Shown: positions 7,937 through 17,031, counted from the first letter of the stretch. The stretch: DNA of 64,000 nucleotides from Alloprevotella rava (GCF_014195585.1 NZ_JACICA010000001.1:450929-514928); one strand, 5' to 3'. Notes: generated by a model not told the origin, from the letters alone. Numbers and translations: made by a program.

Positions 7937-10864
7937 ATGAAACGTATCTCTTTCGTTCTTTTACTTGTTTTCACACCTATTCTTTGCCTTTATGCACAGA
8001 ATGGAGAAATAACAGGTAGAATCCGTGACCTCATCACAGAGAATAGTATCGATTCTACAGCAGTGACACTGCTGAGAACTGACAGCAGCAGAGTGGGAGC
8101 CACTTATGCAATAACAGAGCTTAGCCACACGGAAATAGATGGGAAACCGGTTCGGGATAGGAATCCGAAGGATGGAGCAACGTTCATATTAAAAGTTCCG
8201 AAGCCAGGTCGCTACATTCTGCGCTGCATGGCCGTGGGCTACAAAACAATGTACTTTCCCATCCACGTGAAATACACATCTGCAAGAACAAAATATGATG
8301 TGGGCGACTTCTATTTGCAGGAATCTTTTGTACAATTGGGAGAAGCTGTAGTGAAAGGTACCAAAATACGCATGTTCTACAAAGGTGATACGCTTGTGTA
8401 TAATGCCTCTGCTTTCCAACTTCCTGACGGCTCTATGCTTAATGATCTTGTTGCTCAACTACCTGGAGCAGAAATACGCGATGGCAACATTTACGTCAAT
8501 GGACGCTTAGTTGAAAATCTGCTATTAGGAGGAAAAGACTTTTTCAACGGCAATCCTCGTGCAGCTCTGGCAAGCTTACCCGCCTACGTGGCTAAGAACG
8601 TGAAAGTGTACACGAAGAAAGGCGAAAAGAGTAGTATGATGGGGAGCTCGATGGGAGACGAGCAATTTGTGATGGATGTACACTTGAAACGGAAGTATAT
8701 AGGCACTTATATAGGCCAATTGGTGGCAGGATACGGAACAAAAGAGCGCTATCAGGCAGGATTTAATCTAATGAGATTTAACGACTACCAAAGTTTTAGT
8801 TTAGCCGGAGACTTCAATAACCGCAGCCAACAGTATCAATATGCGAGAGAAGGAGAAAGAGGGAAAGCAGAAAAGAGCGGAAAGCACCGCAGGAACTATC
8901 TGACTTTCAATTACCAATATGAGCCTAACGGAAAGATTCGTTTCACAATGGGGGCAGACTATCATGACAATGCGGTGCATAATGATGAAGGGGCGAGCCG
9001 AGAGAATTTCCTTTCAGGAGGTAATACGTTTATTCGCACGTCCAATGTGTCCTATCTCGACAATATGTCGGTGGCAGGCAGAACTCGTCTGACGCTTCGT
9101 CCACGCAAGAATCAATTCTACGAAATCAAATATTCCATCAACTACCTGAAAAATCACGGATATAATCACATTCGGACGGCCAACTACAACGCAAATCCTT
9201 CGGAGAAAGACTTCTACGCGTTAATGGACAGTACGTTTTCGAGACTTAACACCAACGTGTTCCTTCAGTCCATCTTGCTCAGCCGCCTTCAAAACCGGGT
9301 GCACTTCGATAGCAAACAACTCAACCATCAGGCCTCTTTCTTGATGCACAATGCCTTTGGAGGGAATTTACTGAATGTTGAGGGCGAGTTTGCTGCCACT
9401 AATCAAGATGGACATCGTTATGACTTATATAATCTGCGCTACAGTCGCCCCACACCTCAAACGGATTTCCGAAATCGGTATGTGGCGTCACAAACTGACT
9501 CCTACCACTATTTAGGGAAAATTTCTTACGATTGGAAATATAGGCAGACAGAAAAGGCCGATGGACTTTTAACCCCTTACTACAGCTTTGCGTACGATAA
9601 AAACTGTAACAACAACCCTCTTTATCGCCTTGACCTCTTAGCTGGAACATGGGGAAACTTTGATACGTCTGTATTGGGAGTACTGCCTTCCAACACTACA
9701 GATTTGGAACAGGTTCTGAGTAGTGCCGACAGCTATTGGGGCAATCTTAGACAAAAGAAGCATCTGCTGGGTGCAAACTGGCAACACGAGCTAAAACTTG
9801 CCAATAGACGATGGTTGAAATTCAATGTTACAGCAGAAACGGGATATTTGGACAGTCAGTATAATTATTGGCGCTACGGAAACAAATATCCAGCCACACG
9901 CCATTCTTGGCTTCCTTCTCCTTCGGTCAGACTGACATATAATCCCATCGCGGAGGATCGTGGAGGAAGAGGCACAAGTTGGGTATTGTCTGCGTCAAGT
10001 CGTAAAGAGCAAGTCAACCTTCATCATCTTATCGACATTACTGATGCAGCAGATCCGCTGAATGTGTCCAAAGGTAACTCGCAGCTACATGACACATGGA
10101 TAAACAATGTTTCACTGCAGCACATGCGCCGTTTCTACAAAACAAGCACGAATCTCTATAGTAAGGTTTCCTTCAATTTCTTGAAAAACGCTGTAGAAAT
10201 CTCCACCATCTACGATCGGATAAAAGGTGTACGCACGACACAGCCCGTCAATGTCGATGGAAATTGGAATGCAGGCTTCAACTTTATGGTAAACACACCA
10301 TTAGACAAGGATCAGAGATGGATTATCTTTTACATGGCAAGCATAAACGCCTATCACAGTGCAGACTTAAGTTATACCACAACAGGCCGTCACAACGAGA
10401 AATACAATGTGGACAGACTGGATTGGTCAACAGGAGTTATACTACAAAGCCATCCCACAGCTTGGCTGAATCTCTCCAGTTCTTTCTCTGCTTTCATGAA
10501 CAATATCAGAGGCTCCCGCCCACAATTCGAAAAGATTTATACCACCACATTACTCTATGGCCTTCAGGCAATTGTCAACCTACCTGCCAAGTTCATTCTG
10601 TATGCGAACTGCGACTTCTCCTCACGGTTTGGTTATAACGACGCATCGCTCAACGAAACGCGTGCAAACATCGAGACAAGTCTGGAGCGCTCTATCAAGA
10701 ATTTTACTTTAAAGTTCCAAGCTTGCGACCTCTTAGCTCGTAATCTCTACACTACTAATTCTATTGATGCACAAGGTCGCACCGAGAGCTTTGCAACAAC
10801 TATTCCTCGCTATTTCCTCTTCTCACTGACATGGAGATTTAACAAAGTAGCCAACCGAAAATAA
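7937..10864 (+). CDS. Outer-membrane beta-barrel protein, TonB-receptor-like
   Basis: Large outer-membrane protein of 975 residues, built like SusC/TonB-dependent receptors. A signal peptide ends at CLYAQ (~21). A carboxypeptidase-regulatory-like beta-sandwich follows (GEITGRIRDLITENSIDSTA..., ~22-115). Then comes a plug-like segment (LNDLVAQLPGAEIRDGNIYV with ENLLLGGKDFFNG, ~165-225). The rest is aromatic-rich antiparallel strands forming the barrel, ending FLFSLTWRFNKVANRK. No SusD-like gene lies beside it, so the ligand is unknown. A second gene of the same architecture lies at 50408-53149. An IS982-type end begins 3 nt after the stop codon. Confidence 0.85.
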   Translation: MKRISFVLLLVFTPILCLYAQNGEITGRIRDLITENSIDSTAVTLLRTDSSRVGATYAITELSHTEIDGKPVRDRNPKDGATFILKVPKPGRYILRCMAVGYKTMYFPIHVKYTSARTKYDVGDFYLQESFVQLGEAVVKGTKIRMFYKGDTLVYNASAFQLPDGSMLNDLVAQLPGAEIRDGNIYVNGRLVENLLLGGKDFFNGNPRAALASLPAYVAKNVKVYTKKGEKSSMMGSSMGDEQFVMDVHLKRKYIGTYIGQLVAGYGTKERYQAGFNLMRFNDYQSFSLAGDFNNRSQQYQYAREGERGKAEKSGKHRRNYLTFNYQYEPNGKIRFTMGADYHDNAVHNDEGASRENFLSGGNTFIRTSNVSYLDNMSVAGRTRLTLRPRKNQFYEIKYSINYLKNHGYNHIRTANYNANPSEKDFYALMDSTFSRLNTNVFLQSILLSRLQNRVHFDSKQLNHQASFLMHNAFGGNLLNVEGEFAATNQDGHRYDLYNLRYSRPTPQTDFRNRYVASQTDSYHYLGKISYDWKYRQTEKADGLLTPYYSFAYDKNCNNNPLYRLDLLAGTWGNFDTSVLGVLPSNTTDLEQVLSSADSYWGNLRQKKHLLGANWQHELKLANRRWLKFNVTAETGYLDSQYNYWRYGNKYPATRHSWLPSPSVRLTYNPIAEDRGGRGTSWVLSASSRKEQVNLHHLIDITDAADPLNVSKGNSQLHDTWINNVSLQHMRRFYKTSTNLYSKVSFNFLKNAVEISTIYDRIKGVRTTQPVNVDGNWNAGFNFMVNTPLDKDQRWIIFYMASINAYHSADLSYTTTGRHNEKYNVDRLDWSTGVILQSHPTAWLNLSSSFSAFMNNIRGSRPQFEKIYTTTLLYGLQAIVNLPAKFILYANCDFSSRFGYNDASLNETRANIETSLERSIKNFTLKFQACDLLARNLYTTNSIDAQGRTESFATTIPRYFLFSLTWRFNKVANRK

Positions 10865-10867
10865 TAT

Positions 10868-11896
10868 AACGTGAGTTCGACGAATTCAGAACAATGTAAG
10901 CTGTGTGTCAATGGTCCTTTGTACATTGATACACGGCTTCTTTGGAAACAGACAATAGGCAGCAATGACCCCTAATAAGTTGACGATGAAATTGTCAAAG
11001 CATCTATGTCTGGAGTGCTCCACTTGTGCAATGTTCTTAAGTTCATCATTCACCGTTTCTATAATGGCTCTTTTTCGGAGTAAAAGTCTGTCTGAAACGC
11101 TCATTAAAGCTCCTTTCATATTACTTTTCAATTTGGTAATAAGTTGTATTCCGTCAACGAAAAGCCTTTGAAAGAGGTTCTTACTGATGTACCCCTTGTC
11201 ACCGACCAGCTTACCATGTATGAACTCTACAAAAGCGTTATATTCCAAAGGCTTACGGTCATCAATATCTCCTGGCGTTATCATAAAGTTGAGAAGTTCT
11301 CCTTTCTCATTGCAAATCAAATGCAACTTGAAGCCAAAGAACCAACCCATAGAACATTTCCCTCTTTGGGCTATGCCTTTGAAAACTTTGTGAATATGTA
11401 TTCTTTGGTTTTTGCAGACACGCAGTAGTGTGCTGTCAACAAAGCTTATGCCCGTGCATTTGCCCAACAGTACCTTCTTGATAAACAAGGTTAAGGGTAT
11501 GACTACATCCCTTTCCAATTCTACTAAACGGTTATAAGAAACAACTTTGGGAAACAGATGGCGAAGATGCTTACATACTTTTTCAAGATAGAAATGTTTG
11601 AAGCAGCGATAACCGGAAGTGTGGAAAAGAATCATTATCAGCATGACTTCTGCCTTTGACATTGTAGAACTTCGATGATATTTTCTTTTTCCAGTAGGTT
11701 TTAGCGTATATTTTGCTGTTATAACATCAAATAACTTGCAGAAGTCGTCTGCCATACAAAAGATTTCTGTAATTTTGTCCTCGGTGATCATAGCGATTTT
11801 TTGTTTGTAATTATTTGTATTTCAACACCTTAAAATTACAATAAATTTCGCTAATCACCAAATTTATAGACACTTATAATTCGTCGAACTCACGTT
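10868..11896 (-). mobile_element. IS982-family insertion sequence, complete
   Basis: A 1029-bp element bounded by identical 19-bp terminal inverted repeats, AACGTGAGTTCGACGAATT at 10868-10886 and its complement at 11878-11896. It encloses one intact transposase gene on the minus strand. No convincing direct repeat flanks this inner pair: AATAT on the left against AAAAT on the right. A third copy of the right end lies at 14521-14539 and is flanked by AATAT, matching the left flank exactly. Confidence 0.9.
10886..11791 (-). CDS. IS982-family transposase
   Basis: DDE transposase of 301 residues, full length. The catalytic triad reads as Asp in ISFVDSTLLRVC (~155), Asp in KLVGDKGYISKNL (~209) and Glu in KRAIIETVNDELK (~245). 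The YGRKKYH-like N terminus is replaced by KRKYHRSSTMSKAEVM, typical of Bacteroidetes members. The stop overlaps the inner edge of the terminal repeat. No frameshift or stop is present, so it could be active. A degraded copy of its last ~20 codons survives at 50314-50373. Confidence 0.93.
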   Translation of the reverse strand: MITEDKITEIFCMADDFCKLFDVITAKYTLKPTGKRKYHRSSTMSKAEVMLIMILFHTSGYRCFKHFYLEKVCKHLRHLFPKVVSYNRLVELERDVVIPLTLFIKKVLLGKCTGISFVDSTLLRVCKNQRIHIHKVFKGIAQRGKCSMGWFFGFKLHLICNEKGELLNFMITPGDIDDRKPLEYNAFVEFIHGKLVGDKGYISKNLFQRLFVDGIQLITKLKSNMKGALMSVSDRLLLRKRAIIETVNDELKNIAQVEHSRHRCFDNFIVNLLGVIAAYCLFPKKPCINVQRTIDTQLTLF

Positions 11897-11908
11897 AAAA
11901 TAGAAGTT

Positions 11909-13216
11909 ATGAAAAGAAAAAATATCATTATAATTCTCTGGATTCTGTGGATTGTATCTATGATTGGTATGGTGTTCGGTGTTTACTACTATATCGATAA
12001 CAAGCGCATTAGATTACGATCTGAAATCAGAGATAATGTAGAATCTATTTTCGAAGGTCAGTCAAGTGGGGATATGATTGTCTCAAATAATGATGGATTT
12101 TTCGATGTCGCTTATAGTGGTAGTCCAGTGCGACACTATAAGAAAGTTGCCATACCTTCTAAACCGTCTAAAGGTGGACTTGTAGCTATTGACCCAAGTA
12201 TTGACGAGAAGATAACTGATGACTGGAAACAAAGTTATGGTGACTTGGCATCATTATATGAACTCAACTGGGGTGACAAATATCCAAATCAGGAAGATGA
12301 TGGTTGGAGTATCATTAGAATATATTGTAGAGGAGTTGATGAAGATTTTATTCAAACCAATACTTTTTTCCCATATAAAGTAGGACTTAAAAAATCTGAA
12401 TGGGGAAACTTTTATACCGTTGAGCAGGCTGTTAATGAAGCGTTCGAGTTTTATACAACCAATACAAAATCTGGTTATTCTGAACGTTTTAGTAAAGGTT
12501 CTAGTAATCGTCTTTGGTCAAAGATTCATGATAGCGGCAATGAATATTTCTGGATTGTTGAGAATAAAAATCCCAATAGTTGGAAAGCTGGGATTCCTAT
12601 ATGTCATCCGAAGGAGAAAAGCTATGATGAAGTTCAACGAACAATGCCATACGAAAATGGATGGATGCACAATGGTTATTACAGAGTTTTTATTGCAGCA
12701 ACACAAGAAAGGCATTATATGATTGAAGAAAAAGATTGGGCCGTAAATAAAAACCGAAATCAACTTTTTCTATGGTGGGGAATAAGTCTAACAGTCTTAT
12801 TCATGTCACTAATAATTCCACTGACTATTAAGGAGAGTAAGGTGAACAAGAAAAAGTCTGAAACATTATATCAACGCCTTGTCAGATTATGTAATCCAAT
12901 GAATTTTATAGATAATTATGACAAGGAGAAAGTTGAAAAAGCCAATATAATCTATAAAAGATTGCTTGAAACAACTCCAGATAATAATGATGCTTTAATA
13001 GAAATCCAAATACAAGCTTCATCGGAACTTGGGATTAACTTTATTGATAAAGCAGAGTTGGAAGATTTAAAAGAAAAGGTAAATCCAAAGAGATTTATCA
13101 ATCCTTACAATGCAGAGAAAGTTTCATTAGCAAATGAACTCTATGCGATTCTTGTGAAAGAAAACCTTACATATGGAGAATTGATAGAAGTAAAAGAAAA
13201 ATCAAAACTATTATAA
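11909..13216 (+). CDS. Hypothetical two-helix membrane protein with C-terminal repeats
   Basis: I do not recognise the family. The 435 residues have an N-terminal membrane helix (IIIILWILWIVSMIGMVFGVYYY, ~5-27), then a large domain rich in aromatics and charges (~30-282, possibly extracytoplasmic), then a second helix (~285-305). The cytoplasmic tail holds two copies of a helical repeat: NPMNFIDNYDKEKVEKANIIY from ~329 and NPKRFINPYNAEKVSLANEL from ~392. The start lies 12 nt beyond the right inverted repeat of the IS, so transcription may begin inside the element. Two more unknown genes follow at 2 nt and by overlap, and all three are more AT-rich than the core genes around them, as expected for acquired DNA. 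Confidence 0.7.
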   Translation: MKRKNIIIILWILWIVSMIGMVFGVYYYIDNKRIRLRSEIRDNVESIFEGQSSGDMIVSNNDGFFDVAYSGSPVRHYKKVAIPSKPSKGGLVAIDPSIDEKITDDWKQSYGDLASLYELNWGDKYPNQEDDGWSIIRIYCRGVDEDFIQTNTFFPYKVGLKKSEWGNFYTVEQAVNEAFEFYTTNTKSGYSERFSKGSSNRLWSKIHDSGNEYFWIVENKNPNSWKAGIPICHPKEKSYDEVQRTMPYENGWMHNGYYRVFIAATQERHYMIEEKDWAVNKNRNQLFLWWGISLTVLFMSLIIPLTIKESKVNKKKSETLYQRLVRLCNPMNFIDNYDKEKVEKANIIYKRLLETTPDNNDALIEIQIQASSELGINFIDKAELEDLKEKVNPKRFINPYNAEKVSLANELYAILVKENLTYGELIEVKEKSKLL

Positions 13217-13218
13217 TT

Positions 13219-13839
13219 ATGAGTAGAATAGTATTAACATTAGTGGCGACATTTATCTGTACATGGTTAAATGCCCAGACCATAAGTAATGGTCTTATGG
13301 AAAATGTAGTAGTAAATACAGAGGGAGGTAACAGATTCGAACTTAGTTATTACACAGAAAATGGGATAAATGTTGTCAGTATTTGTGATTGGTACAGAAA
13401 GTTAGGTGAAAGTGGTATCCATTGTTCATCATTGGGAAATAATATGACAATTTTTAAGTCAGAATTAAAGAACTTGCAAACAAAATACGAACAATGGATA
13501 GCTACAGCTAAATCAAACAAAGTACAAGAGGTGGAAAAAGAAATGCCTTGTGAAATTAGTTATTCCACCTTTGATTGCGATGCCTATGCAGGAAATGCAA
13601 CAGAGGTAATAGTAAAGCCTTATTTTGTCATACGAAATTACGTACCACGTTGCGAAATAAGAATTTGGCAATATTTCTATGATCGCACGCCTAATTACAA
13701 TGTCTGGTATCTATCACCAAAAGATATTCCCTTTTTAATATCGGCAATAGATAGGGGTATCAAGAATACATTTCAAAGAGTATACAAAAGAAAAGAACGG
13801 AAGATTTATTCAAGTAGATTATGGAAACGGTTATTGTAA
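13219..13839 (+). CDS. Hypothetical exported protein
   Basis: Unrecognised protein of 206 residues. A signal peptide is clear (MSRIVLTLVATFICTWLNAQ, cleavage after ~20), followed by a mature domain with alternating hydrophobic residues that looks beta-rich (RFELSYYTENGINVVSICDW, EVIVKPYFVIRNYVPRCEIR). The last ~20 residues are strongly basic (RVYKRKERKIYSSRLWKRLL). It starts 2 nt after the preceding gene and its end overlaps the next by 19 nt, so the three genes form one tight transcription unit. The basic tail coincides with the overlap. Confidence 0.65.
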   Translation: MSRIVLTLVATFICTWLNAQTISNGLMENVVVNTEGGNRFELSYYTENGINVVSICDWYRKLGESGIHCSSLGNNMTIFKSELKNLQTKYEQWIATAKSNKVQEVEKEMPCEISYSTFDCDAYAGNATEVIVKPYFVIRNYVPRCEIRIWQYFYDRTPNYNVWYLSPKDIPFLISAIDRGIKNTFQRVYKRKERKIYSSRLWKRLL

Positions 13840-14471
13840 TTGTAGCTATAGTATTCTTTGTTATTTATCTTTTTGCACAGGATTCAAAAAAGGAAACAAC
13901 AAGAGAAAAATATGGCGAAGCTATAGGACAAGTTGCTCATTCTGCCGCAAGCACAATTGCAGGTATAGCACATGATATTGCAGAGCCTGCAAGCAAAAAG
14001 GAAATTCGTCTAGCCAGAGAGACACTTGCATATAGGAACGGACAGTTGTATAGATTTGAATATTATTCAGAAAAAGAGCGTATTAAAGAACTGCTTGATG
14101 TGGACGAATCTTTTGAAAAATCATTGAATTTACTTGGACTTTCAGCAGAACGCTGGAAGAAGATTGGTAAGCACATTTTCTATGTAGGTGTTATTAAATA
14201 CTTGTCACGTGAACATTCTGATTACATTAAGAAAAATCAAGATTTCATTCGTAAAAGAATCTTAAATGAGTGGGGTAAAGACCCTCATATGAAGGTTTAT
14301 CCAGATACACTTCGAAAAGCATTAGGCTATTTCAATATCTCAGAAGAGGAATGGATAAAATATGGTGATACGGTTATAGATATGTATAATATAAATGACA
14401 ATAAAGATGTTGAAGAGTATGGTATTATCACACAGATTATGCCAATGCCTAATAACAAGCATCTTTTGTGA
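13821..14471 (+). CDS. Hypothetical membrane-anchored protein
   Basis: Unrecognised protein of 216 residues. Residues 1-19 are a hydrophobic anchor (METVIVIVAIVFFVIYLFAQ). A small-residue stretch follows (IGQVAHSAASTIAGIAHDIA, ~36-55), then a charged helical domain with many Lys/Glu/Tyr (YYSEKERIKELLDVDESFEK, WKKIGKHIFYVGVIKYLSRE). Two stretches, LNLLGLSAERWKKIG and LGYFNISEEEWIKYG, resemble each other and may be an internal repeat of a small helical module. It is the last gene of the three-gene unit lying between the IS and the outer copy of its end at 14521. Confidence 0.65.
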   Translation: METVIVIVAIVFFVIYLFAQDSKKETTREKYGEAIGQVAHSAASTIAGIAHDIAEPASKKEIRLARETLAYRNGQLYRFEYYSEKERIKELLDVDESFEKSLNLLGLSAERWKKIGKHIFYVGVIKYLSREHSDYIKKNQDFIRKRILNEWGKDPHMKVYPDTLRKALGYFNISEEEWIKYGDTVIDMYNINDNKDVEEYGIITQIMPMPNNKHLL

Positions 14472-14509
14472 TTCCAACATTGTATTGGGAGTTTTTTTAG
14501 ATATACGCT

Positions 14510-14544
14510 ATATTAACGTGAATTCGTCGAACTCACGTTAATAT
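14510..14544. repeat. Extra copy of the IS982 right end inside a palindrome
   Basis: AATTCGTCGAACTCACGTT at 14521-14539 is identical to the right terminal repeat of the IS at 11878-11896. It is embedded in a perfect 12-bp inverted repeat, ATATTAACGTGA (14510-14521) and TCACGTTAATAT (14533-14544). The five bases after it, AATAT, equal the five before the left IS end (10863-10867). This fits either an outer end of a larger transposed unit or a second IS copy reduced to its ends. Confidence 0.8.
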
Positions 14545-14595
14545 AAATGCAAACTCTTTTATTGCTCTTATATAGCTATCCGAGGGATAAAACAA

Positions 14596-14631
14596 AACTG
14601 CCACTTATCTGAAAAAAGATAAGTGGCAGTT
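14596..14631 (-). terminator. Rho-independent terminator of pta-ackA
   Basis: The 15-bp perfect arms AACTGCCACTTATCT (14596-14610) and its complement (14617-14631) enclose a 6-nt loop. Read on the minus strand, the hairpin is followed by a T-rich run. It lies 52 nt past the ackA stop. Confidence 0.88.
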
Positions 14632-14682
14632 GAAATTATAAGTAGTAGGTAAGTTTCTCCTCCAACTATTAAAGAAATGAAT

Positions 14683-15882
14683 CTACTGCTTAGCAACAAG
14701 CTGCATCGTATCAGTAGCAATCATCAATTCTTCATCCGTCGGGATAACAGCTACCTTTACTTTACTTTCAGGCAGAGAAATAAGTTCTTCTTCACCATTA
14801 TTGCGCTCGTTCTTTTCTTGATCAAGCTGTATACCTAAGTATTCCATTCCTTCCATTGTAGCCTTACGCACATCCCACTGATGCTCGCCTACGCCAGCAG
14901 TGAAGACAATGACATCAACACCTCCCATAACGGCCGTATAAGCACCTATGTACTTCTTAATGCGATAGGAATACATATCAAGAGCCAGTTGAGCGCGCTC
15001 GTTGCCCTTTTCGGCTGCATCTTCCACTTCGCGCATATCACTGCTCACACCACTGATGCCGAGCAGACCGCTCTTCTTGTTGAGCAGGTCGATGGCTTCT
15101 TCCGGAGTTTGGTGCTCTTTCTCCATAATATAGAGAATGGCACTGGAGTCGATGTCACCCGTGCGCGTACCCATCATTACACCTTCCAAAGGGGTAAGTC
15201 CCATAGAGGTATCAACGCATTTGCCATGATCAACAGCAGAGATACTTGCACCATTTCCGATATGGCACGTAATCATACGTACGTCTTTCGGATCGAAACC
15301 GAGCACCTCACCTGCTCGTGCAGTCACATAGCGATGGCTCGTGCCATGAGCTCCGTAGCGGCGGAAGTTATAATCTGTATAATAATTATAAGGCAGACCA
15401 TACATGAAAGCCTTAGGCGGCATTGTCTGATGGAAAGCTGTATCGAAAACGAACACCTGCGGAAGATTGGGTAACTGTGCACGCACTGCAAGATAGCCTT
15501 TCAGATGGGCGGGGCTATGAAGGGGAGCTAATTCCATAAAAGGTTTCCATCCTTCAAGCATTTCGTCTGTCACAATCTGGCTCTTAGTGTAAGTACCACC
15601 AGCCACTATACGATGGCCCGCTGCATCAATCTCATCAAGGCTCTTAATTGCACCAATCTCAGGATCGAGAAGAGTGTCGAACATCAATTTAATACCTTCC
15701 GTATGAGTGGGACACTCGTGGCTGATAATTTTCTTTTCCCCATTGGGAAGAGCTACTTTATTGAAAGAGCCGGCTAAACCTACTTTTTCAATGCCGCCTG
15801 CTGCGAGGACGGACTTGTCGGTCATGTCGTACAGCTTGTACTTGATGCTGGAACTACCGCAGTTGATAACAAGGATTTTCAT
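14683..15882 (-). CDS. ackA: Acetate kinase
   Basis: Cytosolic enzyme that makes ATP and acetate from acetyl phosphate and ADP, the last step of acetate fermentation. At 399 residues it is full length. It begins with the nucleotide-fold motif MKILVINCGSSSIKYKLYD. The substrate-site segments VFDTAFHQTMP, GAHGTSHRYV, CHIGNGASI and DTSMGLTPLEGVMMGTRTGD are intact, and FTAGVGEHQWDVR near the end is the adenosine site. It starts 13 nt after pta, so the two form the classic operon. Confidence 0.97.
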   Translation of the reverse strand: MKILVINCGSSSIKYKLYDMTDKSVLAAGGIEKVGLAGSFNKVALPNGEKKIISHECPTHTEGIKLMFDTLLDPEIGAIKSLDEIDAAGHRIVAGGTYTKSQIVTDEMLEGWKPFMELAPLHSPAHLKGYLAVRAQLPNLPQVFVFDTAFHQTMPPKAFMYGLPYNYYTDYNFRRYGAHGTSHRYVTARAGEVLGFDPKDVRMITCHIGNGASISAVDHGKCVDTSMGLTPLEGVMMGTRTGDIDSSAILYIMEKEHQTPEEAIDLLNKKSGLLGISGVSSDMREVEDAAEKGNERAQLALDMYSYRIKKYIGAYTAVMGGVDVIVFTAGVGEHQWDVRKATMEGMEYLGIQLDQEKNERNNGEEELISLPESKVKVAVIPTDEELMIATDTMQLVAKQ

Positions 15883-15895
15883 AAATAGAGGAATT

Positions 15896-16906
15896 TTACT
15901 GTTTAGCCGCCTGTGCTTGACAAGCTGTGATGGCTACCATATAATAAATGTCATCGATAGAGCAACCGCGGCTCAAGTCATTGACTGGCCGAGCTATACC
16001 CTGGAGGATTGGACCTACTGCAATAGCATTGCCCAAACGCTGAGCAAGCTTATAGCCTATATTACCCACCTCAAGGTTAGGAACAATCAGCACGTTAGCT
16101 CTACCAGCGATCTCACTGCCTTTGGCTTTCTTCTCTGCCACGGAGGGAACAAGAGCTGCATCTGCTTGGAGTTCGCCATCTACTTTCAATTCAGGATAAT
16201 GTTCATGGGCCAAGCGAGTAGCCTCAACCACCTTATCAACTACTTCATGAGAAGCACTGCCTTTAGTAGAGAAACTCAACATAGCTACGCGAGGATCGGT
16301 AATACCGGCTACAGACTTTGCAGTCTCTGCAGTGCAGTAAGCAAACTGAGCCAACTGTTCAGCTGTAGGAACTGGAGTGACAGCGACATCACTCATCACA
16401 ACAACGCCATCTTCACCGTATTGATGCTGCTGAGTAATGAGCAACATAGCACCACTCACACAAGTGATACCAGGAGCACACTTGATAATTTGAAGAGCGG
16501 GACGGAGCGTATCGCCCGTAGTACTGAGTGCACCAGAGATTTGGCCATCGGCGTCTCCATTCTTAATAATAAGACAGCCCAAATAGAGAGGATTCTTCAC
16601 CAATTCACGAGCCTGCTCAATTGTCATACCCTTCTTCTTACGAAGTTCTGCGAGCAGTTGTGCATATTCCTCAGATTTTGGATTGTTCTCTGGGGCGATA
16701 ATAGTAGCTTTGCTGATATTCGTCAAGTTGAAAGTTTCAACTTGTTGCTGAATTTTAGCAGGATTTCCAATAAGAATAATGTCGGCGAGAGCGTCGGCAA
16801 GAGCGCGGTCAGCAGCCTTAATAGTGCGTTCCTCCTCAGCTTCTGGAAGAACGATACGCTGCTTATTGGCCTTAGCGCGGACAATAAGATTTTCTAAGAT
16901 ATCCAT
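15896..16906 (-). CDS. pta: Phosphate acetyltransferase
   Basis: Cytosolic enzyme that converts acetyl-CoA and phosphate into acetyl phosphate, feeding AckA. At 336 residues it is the short form with only the catalytic PTA_PTB domain; the N-terminal regulatory part of E. coli Pta is absent, as is usual here. Family segments include RIVLPEAEEERTIKAA, DGQISGALSTTGDTLRPALQ, LSFSTKGSASHEVVDKVVEA and ELQADAALVPSVA. It leads the pta-ackA operon, and a -7 element lies 30 nt upstream. Confidence 0.96.
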   Translation of the reverse strand: MDILENLIVRAKANKQRIVLPEAEEERTIKAADRALADALADIILIGNPAKIQQQVETFNLTNISKATIIAPENNPKSEEYAQLLAELRKKKGMTIEQARELVKNPLYLGCLIIKNGDADGQISGALSTTGDTLRPALQIIKCAPGITCVSGAMLLITQQHQYGEDGVVVMSDVAVTPVPTAEQLAQFAYCTAETAKSVAGITDPRVAMLSFSTKGSASHEVVDKVVEATRLAHEHYPELKVDGELQADAALVPSVAEKKAKGSEIAGRANVLIVPNLEVGNIGYKLAQRLGNAIAVGPILQGIARPVNDLSRGCSIDDIYYMVAITACQAQAAKQ

Positions 16907-16935
16907 TATTTATTAAAAAAAATTTATGTATGATG

Positions 16936-16943
16936 CAAAGGTA
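16936..16943 (-). promoter_or_regulatory. Bacteroidetes -7 element of pta-ackA
   Basis: On the minus strand TACCTTTG fits TAnnTTTG, about 30 nt before the pta ATG. No clear TTTG -33 is seen; that position falls inside the efp terminator hairpin. Confidence 0.55.
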
Positions 16944-16948
16944 TAAAA

Positions 16949-16986
16949 AAATGTGCTAATGCACACATAGGTACATTAGCACATTT
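16949..16986 (-). terminator. Rho-independent terminator of efp
   Basis: The 13-bp perfect arms AAATGTGCTAATG (16949-16961) and CATTAGCACATTT (16974-16986) are followed by TTTTTTATAC on the minus strand. It lies between efp and the pta promoter. Confidence 0.85.
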
Positions 16987-17031
16987 AGTATAAAAACTTA
17001 TTTCGGAGTGGATTATCTGCTCAAAAGTAGC

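Noticed and set aside
7560..8019. Two short open frames before the barrel gene
   Set aside because: Low-complexity AT-rich sequence, no family match, and the second overlaps the signal peptide of the real gene.
10868..11896. Target-site duplication of the single IS
   Set aside because: The flanks AATAT and AAAAT do not match well; the matching AATAT lies at the outer end instead.
14510..14544. Rho-independent terminator
   Set aside because: The palindrome is strong but no T-run follows, and the core is an exact IS end.
16100..16897. Long plus-strand open frame opposite pta
   Set aside because: It is the antisense shadow of the well-supported pta gene.
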